Shown: positions 1 to 8,360, counted from the stretch's first letter. The stretch: 33,252 bases of DNA from JAGPUQ01 sp041594335 (GCA_041594335.1 JBFHML010000023.1:1-33252); one strand, 5' to 3'. Made by a program: numbers and translations. Notes: generated by a model from the letters alone, not told the origin.

Positions 1-29
1 ACGGCCGCCCCAAGAGCGCGGGCGACACC

Positions 30-983
30 CTAAAAATTCATCAGTGCCAGCTCGCCCGGGTAGGGATCGAGATACCAGGAGTTGGCGATAAAGGGATCCG
101 GCGCCTTGCGGAAGTGATGGCGGAGCAGCGTGAGGGGCACCACCAGGGGCACGTTGCCGAGCCGGTAGGCCTCGATCACCTCGACCATTTCCGCCTTGTC
201 TTCGGCGTCGAGTTCGCGCTTGAGATACCCCTGGATGTGCTGGAGCACATTGACGTGGTTGCCCCGGGAAGCGACCTGCTTCAGGGTATCCATAACGCCA
301 TGAATATAGGTCTCGGCACGTGCCGCAAGGTCGCCCTCGGCCGCCACCAGCCGGCCCAGTTCTCGGGCCCGGTTCTGGTCGTGGCTCATCAGAATGAGTT
401 TGTGGCGGGCGTGAAACTCGGTGAGCATCCGTACGTTCAGCCCGCTCGCGGTAGCCTGTCGCCAGCGCCAGAATACATAGACGCGGCGCACGAAGTTCTC
501 GCGCAGCGCCGGATCCATGAGCCGCCCCTCCTCCTCCACGGGTAACAGTGGAAAGTTGGCCATCAACCGCTCGGCATAGAGGCCGCGGCCATCGCGCACC
601 GGCTGGTCGCGGCCCTCCGGATAGCGCCGCACGCGCTCCATCCCGCAACTGGGCGAATCCTTCTTGAGCAGATAGCCACAGAGGCCGGCGTGCCAGGCGC
701 GCCGCACCTCGGCGGTTTCCTGCAGTCGCTCGGTGACATCGAGCGCCGCATCCCGCACCCCCAGGGCACGCACGCCGCCGACGGTTTGCACCAGCCGCAC
801 CGGCGGGCGGGGCACGCCCAGGCCGGCGGCCACCTCGGGGCAGAAAGGTTGGAGATCGAAGTAGCGGCTCAAAGTTTCGCGGATATAGTCGTTGCGTTTG
901 TGGCCGCCGTCGTGGCGCACCGGTTCGCCCAGCAGACAGCTGCTGATCCCCACGGGGATTCGATCCGCACTGGGATGGGTCAT
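30..983 (-). CDS. TudS-like DUF523 + DUF1722 protein
   Basis: A 317-residue fusion. The N-terminal half (about residues 8-155) is a DUF523 domain, the family of the [4Fe-4S] thiouracil desulfurase TudS. The three cluster cysteines are visible: C16 in SSCLLG, C48 in FCPE and C113 in KKDSPSCG. The C-terminal part (about 190-310, with HKLILMSH and the NHVNVLQHIQGY stretch) is DUF1722, the domain of E. coli YbgA, whose role is unclear. The ATG overlaps the stop of the upstream SDR gene as ATGA, so it is the last gene of the mpl operon; the stop is TAG. By family, the likely role is removal of sulfur from thiolated pyrimidines in the cytoplasm. The substrate here is inferred, and what DUF1722 adds cannot be read from the sequence. 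Confidence 0.85.
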   Translation of the reverse strand: MTHPSADRIPVGISSCLLGEPVRHDGGHKRNDYIRETLSRYFDLQPFCPEVAAGLGVPRPPVRLVQTVGGVRALGVRDAALDVTERLQETAEVRRAWHAGLCGYLLKKDSPSCGMERVRRYPEGRDQPVRDGRGLYAERLMANFPLLPVEEEGRLMDPALRENFVRRVYVFWRWRQATASGLNVRMLTEFHARHKLILMSHDQNRARELGRLVAAEGDLAARAETYIHGVMDTLKQVASRGNHVNVLQHIQGYLKRELDAEDKAEMVEVIEAYRLGNVPLVVPLTLLRHHFRKAPDPFIANSWYLDPYPGELALMNF

Positions 984-1849
984 GACGCTACACCTCCCGA
1001 CGCAGCAGACACACGGGCGCGCCGCGTTTCAATTAACGGCAGATAGCCCGAGCGCCAATCCGGAAACCGAAACCGATAGCCGAGCGCGCGGAGCCGGTCG
1101 TTACGGCAGCGCTTGTTGCGACCGACACCGCGCTTGCCCGGCGGCGCGGGCACACCGAGCGCGACCGCCAATCCCCGGGCCACAGTCCCGAGCGGGGCGG
1201 GGCAACAGTCACTGGCGAGGTATCTCGGCGCGAGCGGGGCTCCCTCCAGCGCCCGGCGGTGAAGAAACTCCAGCACCCCGATGCAATCCTCCCGGTGGAT
1301 GCGATTGCCGTAGTACGCAGGATCGTACTGCACCGCAGCGCCCGCAGCGATCTGATTCAAGAAGCGTTCCCGACCCGGACCATAGATCCCCGAAAAGCGG
1401 ATGGTGGTAGCCGGTGCGCCGGCCGCGGCCAGGTGCCGCTCAGCGGCCAATAGATGCCGCGCGGTGGGCGCTGCCGGCTGGGCGGGAGAATCCTCATCAA
1501 CCCATTCCCCGGCATCCTGCCCGTAGACGCTGGTGGAGGAAACGAAAAACCAGTGGCCGACACGGTCCCGCAGTCCCCGCACCAACCGCGCTACGCCCTG
1601 GTCGTACAGCGCGCGGTAGGTGGCGACGTCGCGCGACCCAGGCGCCAGGATTACCAATGCCTGGTCAAAAGTCATGCCGCCCAGATCGGGCAATCGCAGC
1701 GCCAGATCTGCATAGCGATAATCGACCCCCGCCAGGGGCTGCTCGGGTGGACTGCGTTTGACCGCGCTCACCCGGTGCCCGGATTCGACCAGCCGTGCGG
1801 CCAGCGCGCTACCGAGGTCGCCGCATCCGACGATCAATAGCCCCGCCAT
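980..1849 (-). CDS. SDR-family NAD(P)-binding protein (YeeZ-like)
   Basis: This 289-residue protein opens with a Rossmann nucleotide-binding loop (LLIVGCGDLG). It continues with SDR features: FVSSTSVYG near residue 105 and RFSGIYGPGR further on, as in atypical extended SDR proteins such as YeeZ. The usual YxxxK catalytic pair is not intact after SVYG, so dehydrogenase activity is uncertain. The ATG at 1849 was chosen because it overlaps the preceding stop as TGATG and sits directly before the glycine-rich loop; an upstream in-frame extension is low-complexity and runs inside the yjdF-like gene. It is the third gene of the mpl operon. The substrate is unknown; the family is clear, the function is not. 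Confidence 0.8.
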   Translation of the reverse strand: MAGLLIVGCGDLGSALAARLVESGHRVSAVKRSPPEQPLAGVDYRYADLALRLPDLGGMTFDQALVILAPGSRDVATYRALYDQGVARLVRGLRDRVGHWFFVSSTSVYGQDAGEWVDEDSPAQPAAPTARHLLAAERHLAAAGAPATTIRFSGIYGPGRERFLNQIAAGAAVQYDPAYYGNRIHREDCIGVLEFLHRRALEGAPLAPRYLASDCCPAPLGTVARGLAVALGVPAPPGKRGVGRNKRCRNDRLRALGYRFRFPDWRSGYLPLIETRRARVSAASGGVAS

Positions 1850-2475
1850 CAGTGGGCGGCGCTCACCGAGGGCAGCTGCGCCAGCTGTCGATCCTGTATG
1901 CGCGCCAACAAGAGTTGGGCGAAGACAGCACCAAACAAAGCGAGCAACATGTCCCACTGGGTATCCCAGGGATCCCCCTGGGTGCCCAGAAAGGCGATGG
2001 CCCCCTCCTCTGCAATCACCGCCGCCCACCATTCGAGAAATTCATAACTGGCAGCCAACGCCAGCGCGAAGCAGCACACCAAGAAAAACAGCCAACCCCC
2101 CGGCGCTACCACGCGACAACGCAACAGAATCTCACGAGCCAGCATGGCGGGAATGAAGCCTTGCGCCAGATGGCCGATACGATCGTAATGATTGCGCGCA
2201 AAACCAAATGTCTCTTGCATCCAAAAGCCCAACGGGGTTTGGGCGTAGGTGTAGTGAGCACCCACCAACAGCACCCAGCTGTGTACCGCAATCAGCCAAT
2301 AAGCGAGACGGGTGAGCGGAAAGCGCACCCGGGTGGCCGCCAGCAGCGGCAGCGCGATCAGCACCGGCAGCGCCTCCAGCCACCAAGTGAGGCGATCGGC
2401 AGGCTGGTGCCAGGACCAGGCGGTGACCCCGAGCACCAAGGCCGCCAGCACCATCAGCTCGGCGTTGCGGATCAT
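1849..2475 (-). CDS. DUF2238 inner-membrane protein (YjdF-like)
   Basis: A 208-residue polytopic membrane protein with about six hydrophobic segments (near residues 6-22, 31-48, 57-75, 103-118, 127-146 and 176-193). The polar family motifs are present: YDRIGH near residue 97, YEFLEWW near 144 and GDPWDTQWDM near 167. These mark the DUF2238/YjdF family, which has no established function. The conserved acidic and histidine residues lie close to the membrane helices and could bind a metal or substrate, but this is speculation. The ATG overlaps the mpl stop as ATGA, so it is translationally coupled to a peptidoglycan-recycling ligase. A cell-envelope role is possible from that context only. Confidence 0.85.
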   Translation of the reverse strand: MIRNAELMVLAALVLGVTAWSWHQPADRLTWWLEALPVLIALPLLAATRVRFPLTRLAYWLIAVHSWVLLVGAHYTYAQTPLGFWMQETFGFARNHYDRIGHLAQGFIPAMLAREILLRCRVVAPGGWLFFLVCCFALALAASYEFLEWWAAVIAEEGAIAFLGTQGDPWDTQWDMLLALFGAVFAQLLLARIQDRQLAQLPSVSAAH

Positions 2476-3833
2476 GCGCCGCCCGCCCGCGCCCTAAGCC
2501 GCTCGACCAAGCGGCGCTGGAAGCCTTGGAAACTGCCGTTGCTCATCACGACCAGATGGGCGGGGGCCGGCACTGCGGCGGCAAAGTCGAGCAGCTGATC
2601 GAGTTCACTCACTACACGGGAATTGGGCGCATCGGACAACGCCTCAGCGAGCGACCACGGGAGCTCCGGCGGCTGATACCACAGCGCGGTGTCCGCCGCG
2701 GCGACCGCGGCGCCCAAGCGCTCCCGATGAGTGCCAAGCTTCATCGTGTTGGAACGGGGCTCCAAGATCGCAACGATGGTCTCGTCCCCCACCCTGCGGC
2801 GCAGCCCCCTCAGGGTAGTCGCGATAGCGGTGGGGTGGTGGGCGAAGTCATCGTAGACCTGCAAGCCGCCAGTGGCGGCGATGACTTCCAAACGTCGCTT
2901 GACGCCACGAAATCGCCCGAGAGCCGCGGCCGCCAGTTCGGGACCCACCCCCACCTCGGCCGCCGCAGCGATCGCCGCCAGGGCATTGGCGACATTGTGG
3001 TCACCGCTCAGGCTCCAGTTCACCTCGGCGCTGACCTTACCGTCGCACAGCACGGCGAAACCGCTGCCATCGGCACTGCGAAGCGCCGCCTGCCAACGCC
3101 CACCGGCACCGAAAGTCTCCACCGGCGTCCAGCAGCCACGGGCGAGCACGCCATCCAGCGCCGGATCGGGAATCGAACGCAGGATCCGGCCGCTACGGGG
3201 AACCGTCCGTACGAAGTGGTGGAACTGCGTCTGAATGGCCGCCAGATCCGCAAAGATGTCGGCATGGTCGTATTCCAGATTGTTGAGTATCGCGACCCGC
3301 GGCCGATAGTGAACAAACTTGGATCTTTTGTCGAAAAAGGCGGTGTCGTATTCGTCCGCTTCAACCACGAAGCAGCGGCCGTCGCCCAGGCGAGCAGAGA
3401 CGTCGAAATTGGCGGGCACCCCGCCGATCAGAAACCCCGGCTGTAGCCCAGCGCTCTCCAGAATCCAGGCCAACAGACTCGCGGTCGTGGTCTTGCCGTG
3501 GGTCCCGGCCACCGCCAGAACCTCGCGCCCGGGCAACAGGTGTTCTCCCAACCACTGCGGCCCGGAGGTATAGGCGAGCCCCCGATCGAGCACGGCTTCG
3601 ACACAGGGATTGCCCCGCGACAGCGCATTGCCGATCACCACCAGGTCGGGGGCCGGGTCCAGCTGCGCCGGGTCATAGCCGGTAACGATCGCGATCCCGG
3701 CCTCTGCCAGTTGGTCGCTCATCGGCGGGTAGACATCAGCGTCGCTACCGGTCACCCGGTGCCCGGCAGCTGCGGCCAGCCGCGCCAGGCTGCCCATAAA
3801 AGTGCCGCAGATACCGAGGATATGAAGGTGCAT
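2472..3833 (-). CDS. mpl: UDP-MurNAc:tripeptide ligase Mpl
   Basis: Cytoplasmic murein-recycling enzyme. It joins L-Ala-gamma-D-Glu-meso-DAP to UDP-N-acetylmuramate with ATP, bypassing MurC, MurD and MurE. The 453-residue length is normal. The N-terminus (MHLHILGICGTFMG) is the Mpl-type UDP-binding Rossmann start, followed by the Mur-ligase P-loop GTHGKTT at residues 110-116, EADEYDTAFFDKRSKF, the NNLEYDHADIF stretch and the YDDFAHHPTAI motif of the C-terminal domain. The ATG at 3833 is chosen by homology; a longer in-frame version would add 40 unrelated residues that cross the promoter. It is the first gene of a four-gene overlapping operon. Its presence suggests this cell recycles its own wall peptides. 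Confidence 0.95.
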   Translation of the reverse strand: MHLHILGICGTFMGSLARLAAAAGHRVTGSDADVYPPMSDQLAEAGIAIVTGYDPAQLDPAPDLVVIGNALSRGNPCVEAVLDRGLAYTSGPQWLGEHLLPGREVLAVAGTHGKTTTASLLAWILESAGLQPGFLIGGVPANFDVSARLGDGRCFVVEADEYDTAFFDKRSKFVHYRPRVAILNNLEYDHADIFADLAAIQTQFHHFVRTVPRSGRILRSIPDPALDGVLARGCWTPVETFGAGGRWQAALRSADGSGFAVLCDGKVSAEVNWSLSGDHNVANALAAIAAAAEVGVGPELAAAALGRFRGVKRRLEVIAATGGLQVYDDFAHHPTAIATTLRGLRRRVGDETIVAILEPRSNTMKLGTHRERLGAAVAAADTALWYQPPELPWSLAEALSDAPNSRVVSELDQLLDFAAAVPAPAHLVVMSNGSFQGFQRRLVERLRARAGGA

Positions 3834-3896
3834 GAGGCTCCGAAGTCGGGAAGGTCGCTGAGGTGATCGCCCGGGGCGCACCCCCGCGTACCTTGG

Positions 3897-3925
3897 ATTA
3901 TCGCCCCCCGGCCCGGCCCTGTCAT
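3897..3925 (-). promoter_or_regulatory. sigma70 promoter of the mpl operon
   Basis: On the minus strand ATGACA (-35, at 3925-3920, 5 of 6 consensus) is followed after exactly 17 bases by GATAAT (-10, at 3902-3897, 5 of 6). The start site should fall near 3890, leaving a leader of about 57 nt before the mpl ATG. This is the best-matching sigma70 promoter in the window. It lies in the 158-bp divergent gap with pfp. Confidence 0.7.
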
Positions 3926-3991
3926 GCCGCGTCCCCGACGATTGCGCTATCATCCCCCACTCTTTGGAAGTCCCGCCGGCTGGGAGCGGTA

Positions 3992-5257
3992 ATGGCGAAA
4001 CGCAATCTGTTCTATGCGCAATCCGGCGGCGTCACCGCAGCCATCAATGCCACCGCCTGCGGCGTTATCCAGACCGCGCGCGCAAACCGAGCCCGAATCG
4101 GCAAGGTGCTCGCCGGCCGCAACGGGATTCTCGGCGCGTTGCGCGAAGAGCTGATCGACGCCAGCGCTGAATCTGCAAAGACGATCGCCGCACTGCGGCA
4201 TACGCCCGCCGGCGCCTTTGGCTCCTGCCGTTACAAACTCAAGGACCCCAAGGTCGACGATAGCGAATACGAGCGCCTGCTCGCGGTGTTCGAAGCGCAT
4301 GATATCGGCTATTTTCTCTACAACGGCGGCGGCGATTCAGCCGATACCTGCCTGAAAGTGGCACAACTCGCGGCGCGTCACGGCTATCCGCTGCAGGCGA
4401 TTCATCTGCCCAAGACGGTGGACAACGATCTGCCCTTGACCGATTGCTGCCCGGGCTTTGGCTCGGTGGCCAAATATGTCGCGGTATCGACACGGGAGGC
4501 GGGGCTTGACGTAGCCTCGATGTGCGAGACATCAACCAAGGTGTTTATCCTCGAGGTCATGGGCCGCCACGCCGGCTGGATCGCTGCTGCCGCGGCGCTG
4601 GCCGGCGAGTGTGACGGCGACCCGCCGCACCTGATTCTCTTCCCGGAAATCGCCTTCGACCCGGCCAAGTTTCTCGCCCGCGTCGAACGCACCGTCAAAC
4701 GACACGGGTTTTGCGTGGTCGTCGCCTCAGAGGGAGCCAAATTCGCAGACGGCACCTTCCTGGCCGACTCCGGGACGACCGACGCCTTTGGCCACAAACA
4801 ACTCGGCGGCGTCGCCCCGACACTGGCAACCATGGTGAAGGACACCCTGGGCTACAAGTACCACTGGGCACTGGCCGATTATCTACAGCGCGCAGCGCGC
4901 CATATCGCCTCGGCGACCGATATCGAGCAGGCCTATGCCGTCGGCAAGGCGGGCGTCGAATATGCCCTGGCCGGCAAGAGTGGGGTCATGGTCACCATCG
5001 AGCGCGGTCGCGGCGCGCGTTATCGATGGCATCTCGGCGAGGCACCCCTGGACAAGGTGGCCAATGTCGAACGCAAGCTCCCCCGCAGCTTTATCAGCCG
5101 CGACGGTTTCGGCATCACCCCGGCGGCCCGCGCCCATCTGGCACCCCTGATTGCCGGCGAGGATTACCCCCCCTACGGCAAGGACGGGCTACCTCGCTAC
5201 GCCCGCTTGCAGCAGCAGTTGGTCCCGCGCAAGCTGAAGCTGCGCTTCCCGAGCTGA
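3992..5257 (+). CDS. pfp: PPi-dependent 6-phosphofructokinase
   Basis: Interconverts fructose 6-phosphate and fructose 1,6-bisphosphate using pyrophosphate. The 421-residue protein carries the diphosphate signatures of the family: NGGGDSADT at 111-119, where an aspartate fills the position that is glycine in ATP enzymes, and PKTVDND at 140-146, with lysine where ATP enzymes have glycine. MGRHAGW (190-196) is the sugar-phosphate site. The ATG at 3992 follows TGGGAGCGG, a usable ribosome site, and starts the domain; the in-frame upstream extension is not homologous in character. A weak -10 (TATCAT, 3948-3953) lies upstream without a good -35. In methanotrophs and some autotrophs this enzyme type also handles sedoheptulose phosphates. 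A patatin gene follows after 10 bases. Confidence 0.92.
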   Translation: MAKRNLFYAQSGGVTAAINATACGVIQTARANRARIGKVLAGRNGILGALREELIDASAESAKTIAALRHTPAGAFGSCRYKLKDPKVDDSEYERLLAVFEAHDIGYFLYNGGGDSADTCLKVAQLAARHGYPLQAIHLPKTVDNDLPLTDCCPGFGSVAKYVAVSTREAGLDVASMCETSTKVFILEVMGRHAGWIAAAAALAGECDGDPPHLILFPEIAFDPAKFLARVERTVKRHGFCVVVASEGAKFADGTFLADSGTTDAFGHKQLGGVAPTLATMVKDTLGYKYHWALADYLQRAARHIASATDIEQAYAVGKAGVEYALAGKSGVMVTIERGRGARYRWHLGEAPLDKVANVERKLPRSFISRDGFGITPAARAHLAPLIAGEDYPPYGKDGLPRYARLQQQLVPRKLKLRFPS

Positions 5258-5267
5258 GCCGCGCGCC

Positions 5268-6152
5268 GTGGCTGGGCCCAGCGTCTCTCTGGTGCTCGGC
5301 AGCGGCGGCGCCCGCGGGCTCGCCCATATTGGAGTCATCCGCTGGCTCGAGGAAAACCATTACACCATCGAGGCGATCTCGGGCTGCTCCATGGGCGCCC
5401 TGGTGGGCGGCCTCTATGGCGCCGGTAAACTCCCAGAGTATACGGACTGGCTGGTGGCGCGCTCCACGCGCGATCTCTTGGGCCTGATCGACCTCTCTTT
5501 CCAACGTACCGGTGGCCTAATCGCCGGCGAGCGACTTACGGGCGTGCTGCGCGAACTGATCGGAACAACCTGCATCGAAGAATTGCGAGTTCGCTTCACG
5601 GCTGTGGCCGCCAACCTCGAGAACGGTCGCGAAGTCTGGCTCGCCCGCGGCCCGCTGCTCGAAGCCTTACGCGCCTCCTTCGCAATTCCGATGATCTTTC
5701 CGCCGGTGAACTATCGCGGCGGACTATTGGTGGATGGCGGCATTCTCAATCCCGTCCCCATTGCGCCGACCTTGGGTGACGCCAGTGATCTGATCATAGC
5801 GGTCCATGTCAGCGGCGAAATCAGCCGAACCGCGCCACCACACGCCATGAGTCAACCGGAAGATGACACCGATGGCAGCCTGCGCCGTCTGACCAATTAT
5901 CTCCGCCGCCGCGGCAGCGCAGCGGTCGCAGTGAGCTGGCACATGCTCGCCGTCGCCAACCAGGCCTTCGACGCCATGCAAAGCACCATCGCCCGCCAGA
6001 AGATGGCGGCCTATCCACCAGACATCCTCGTGGAACTGCCGCGTGATCTCTGCGGAATGCACGAATTTCATCGCGCTGCCGAAATGATCGAGTATGGCTA
6101 CGCCGCAGCAGCCCGCTGTATCCCAGCCGCTGCTTCGCCGCCATCGAGTTAG
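5268..6152 (+). CDS. Patatin-like phospholipase (RssA-like)
   Basis: A 294-residue serine esterase of the patatin/RssA type. It has the oxyanion-hole glycine loop GSGGARG (11-17), the nucleophile elbow GCSMG with Ser41, and the catalytic aspartate in VDGG (Asp156). These give the Ser-Asp dyad typical of lipid acyl hydrolases; the natural substrate is unknown. No signal peptide or membrane helix is seen, so it is probably cytoplasmic. The start is GTG at 5268, 10 bases after the pfp stop, with no strong ribosome site, so coupling to pfp translation is likely. The stop overlaps the stop of the convergent dtd gene by 4 bases, leaving no room for a terminator. Confidence 0.88.
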   Translation: MAGPSVSLVLGSGGARGLAHIGVIRWLEENHYTIEAISGCSMGALVGGLYGAGKLPEYTDWLVARSTRDLLGLIDLSFQRTGGLIAGERLTGVLRELIGTTCIEELRVRFTAVAANLENGREVWLARGPLLEALRASFAIPMIFPPVNYRGGLLVDGGILNPVPIAPTLGDASDLIIAVHVSGEISRTAPPHAMSQPEDDTDGSLRRLTNYLRRRGSAAVAVSWHMLAVANQAFDAMQSTIARQKMAAYPPDILVELPRDLCGMHEFHRAAEMIEYGYAAAARCIPAAASPPSS

Positions 6153-6607
6153 GCGGATCCTGTCGCCGCGGGCGATTCCAACAGTAGGGTCACCGGCCCG
6201 TCGTTGACCAATTCGACCTGCATGTCGGCGCCGAAGACACCGGTGGCCACTGACCGGTGGCGCCCGCGCGCACTAGCGACCATATGCTCGTACAGCACCC
6301 GCGCTTGTTCCGGCGACGCCGCGGGCGTAAAACTCGGCCTTAGACCCTTGCGGGTATCGGCGAGCAGGGTGAACTGCGACACCAACAGCAAGCCTCCACC
6401 AGTATCCTCGAGACTGCGGTTCATTCGCCCACCGGCATCGGAGAACAATCGATAACGCAACATCCGTTCGACCAGTGCCTCGACCTGCGCCAGGGTGTCG
6501 TCTGGAGCAAATCCCACCAACGCCAGCACACCCGCATCTATCACCCCGACCTCCTCGCCGGCAATGCGGACCGCGGCGCGCTGGACACGCTGGAGTAGGG
6601 CGCGCAC
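6149..6607 (-). CDS. dtd: D-aminoacyl-tRNA deacylase
   Basis: Hydrolyses D-amino acids (and glycine from tRNA-Ala) mischarged on tRNA, a cytoplasmic proofreading step. The 152-residue protein has the two family signatures: VSQFTL at 76-81 and NDGPVT at 135-140. Start choice: the family begins MRALLQRV, which here is encoded from a GTG at 6607, two bases after the pip stop codon; an ATG further upstream would add ten residues inside pip. The arrangement implies translational coupling with pip. Confidence 0.93.
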   Translation of the reverse strand: MRALLQRVQRAAVRIAGEEVGVIDAGVLALVGFAPDDTLAQVEALVERMLRYRLFSDAGGRMNRSLEDTGGGLLLVSQFTLLADTRKGLRPSFTPAASPEQARVLYEHMVASARGRHRSVATGVFGADMQVELVNDGPVTLLLESPAATGSA

Positions 6608-6608
6608 C

Positions 6609-7568
6609 TCAACGGGCCCCGGCAAGCTCGCGGGCAAAGCGATCGGTGGCTCGAATCAGGGCATCCAAGGTACCGGGTTCACTCGACGCATGGCCCGCAT
6701 CGCGGATCACTTCCAGCTCCGCCTTGGGGAGCCGGCCACGCAGGGTCATGGCCTGTTCGATGGGGCACACCACATCGTAGCGACCGTGCACGATCACGCA
6801 GGGAATGTCGGCAAGCCGATGCGCCTGATCGCAAATCTGGTTTTCGGCGATGAAGGCCCCGTGAACAAAGTAATGGGCCTCAATCCGCGCCATCGCCAAG
6901 GCGACTGGCGGACTACCGAACCGTGCGACGACCTGCGGGCTGGGATCATGAGTGGCGCAGCGCGCCTCCCAGAGCGACCACGCCTTCGCCGCAGCCATGC
7001 GAATGATTTCGTTGCCGCCGGTAAGACGGCGATGATAGGCGTCGAGCAGATCCCCGTGCTCGGACGCCGGAATCTGGGCGACAAAATCTTGCCAGTAATC
7101 GGGAAAAATACAGCTCGCGCCGTAACGGTAAAACCAATCGATGTCGGCTTTTCGACACAGGAAAATGCCGCGCAACACCATGCCGAGCACCCGCTCCGGA
7201 TGGGCCTGCGCATACAACAGACTGAGTGTTGACCCCCAGGACCCGCCAAACAACAACCAACGCTCCACGCCGAGTTGAGCGCGGAGGCGCTCGATATCTG
7301 CAATCAACTGGCCAGTGGTGTTGTCGGCGAGCTCGGCGTGGGGGCGCGATCGACCCGCCCCGCGCTGATCAAAAAGAATGATTCGGTAGCGCTCGGGATC
7401 GAAAAAGCGGCGATCCTGCTCACTACAGCCCGCTCCCGGCCCCCCGTGCACGAACAACACCGGGATGCCCTCGGGCGACCCACATTCCTCCACATAGAGC
7501 CGGTGTCCTTCGCCGACCTCCAACCGCTGGCTGGTATAGGGGCGAATCGCGGGATACAGCTGTCGCAT
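6609..7568 (-). CDS. pip: Prolyl iminopeptidase
   Basis: Alpha/beta-hydrolase that removes N-terminal proline from peptides (peptidase family S33) in the cytoplasm. The 319-residue length is standard. Visible features are the oxyanion motif HGGPG (41-45), the nucleophile GGSWGS with Ser110, Asp265 in GRYDVVCP and His293 in DAGHASSEPG. The ATG at 7568 gives the family N-terminus MRQLYPAIRPY; a TTG at 7592 would add eight residues and lacks a better ribosome site. It forms a two-gene unit with dtd, likely serving peptide turnover and translation quality control. Confidence 0.94.
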   Translation of the reverse strand: MRQLYPAIRPYTSQRLEVGEGHRLYVEECGSPEGIPVLFVHGGPGAGCSEQDRRFFDPERYRIILFDQRGAGRSRPHAELADNTTGQLIADIERLRAQLGVERWLLFGGSWGSTLSLLYAQAHPERVLGMVLRGIFLCRKADIDWFYRYGASCIFPDYWQDFVAQIPASEHGDLLDAYHRRLTGGNEIIRMAAAKAWSLWEARCATHDPSPQVVARFGSPPVALAMARIEAHYFVHGAFIAENQICDQAHRLADIPCVIVHGRYDVVCPIEQAMTLRGRLPKAELEVIRDAGHASSEPGTLDALIRATDRFARELAGAR

Positions 7569-7655
7569 GTGCGAGGGCGAGCTCCGGCTCAAAGGAGGCC
7601 AAAGCTACGGGATGGCTCGGGCAAAGGCAACTGCCGCCACCTTCCGCCACGGCGC

Positions 7656-8240
7656 CTAGGACTGCACCTCAGGGCTACGCTCCGCCCGGTGCGCCATCTG
7701 CCGACTGAGAAGATAGTCCTGACCCAGACTGAACAAGCCCAGGCCGACAAAAGCGAGTAGAAAACGGCCTTCGACCACCGAGCTATAGCCGTGGCCACCG
7801 GGATAGGCATCCGCCACGAAAATCGCCGCTACGCTCAATGTCATGACCAACAGCAATATTGCGCCCCACAGGTAGCCCAGCAGATAGAGCAACCCCGGCG
7901 TGAACGCCAGACACCAAAACAGGCCCGTCTGTTCAATCCCACCCTGGAGCAGCAGCAGGAAGAACAGGCCCAGGATCGGCACGATGAAATACCATTTGGC
8001 GCCGGTGTGGTAACCCAGTGTCTGGGCAACCGCCAGGCCGGCAAAGGATACCGCTGAACAGCTGAAGAGCACCCCGGCCAACAACAGCTGGTCGTCGAAA
8101 AAATCAATCAACCCCATCAGCAGGCAAAACACCGCGAACAGGGTGAGCCCCCAAGTCATCAGGCCCGTCGATCGCCACAGTCCCAACTGGGAGTCGAAGT
8201 AGGCATGCGCTTCGACGTTACGCTCTTGCTCCTCGTCCAT
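7656..8240 (-). CDS. Orphan six-helix membrane protein, sensor-like
   Basis: A 194-residue integral membrane protein. About six hydrophobic segments are seen near residues 27-47, 52-72, 83-100, 106-123, 125-143 and 159-175, with a short charged N-terminus (MDEEQERNVEAHAYF) and a short charged C-terminus. The helix pattern and loops such as GGIEQTG and the ADAYPGGHGYSS stretch resemble the N-terminal sensory membrane parts of bacterial GGDEF proteins and histidine kinases. Here the reading frame stops at the point where a linker and output domain would begin, and no output domain follows in the 87 bases before pip. It may be a stand-alone sensor, a transporter-like protein or a truncated signalling protein. 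The ATG is at 8240. I do not recognise a named family. Confidence 0.7.
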   Translation of the reverse strand: MDEEQERNVEAHAYFDSQLGLWRSTGLMTWGLTLFAVFCLLMGLIDFFDDQLLLAGVLFSCSAVSFAGLAVAQTLGYHTGAKWYFIVPILGLFFLLLLQGGIEQTGLFWCLAFTPGLLYLLGYLWGAILLLVMTLSVAAIFVADAYPGGHGYSSVVEGRFLLAFVGLGLFSLGQDYLLSRQMAHRAERSPEVQS

Positions 8241-8287
8241 GATTCGCGATCCCTTGCACTGATCTCACGAACAATAACAACCGCTTT

Positions 8288-8349
8288 CCCAAACGGCTGT
8301 GCCCAACAAACCGCAGCCGACCAACGGCAGCGGGCGGGCGACCAACGGC
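8288..8349. repeat. Phased direct repeats before the membrane gene
   Basis: The 11-mer CGACCAACGGC occurs at 8318-8328 and again at 8339-8349, 21 bp apart (two helical turns). A degenerate copy CCAAACGGC ends at 8297, 31 bp (three turns) before the end of the first. All lie 48-109 bp upstream of the minus-strand membrane gene and just after the typA stop. Same-face spacing suggests repeated protein contacts; function is inferred. Confidence 0.45.
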
Positions 8350-8360
8350 TCCCCCTGGGC

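Noticed and set aside
1795..3446. Two plus-strand frames of 267 and 306 codons opposite the yjdF-like gene and mpl
   Set aside because: Both are composition shadows of conserved genes on the other strand, with no domain and no start signal.
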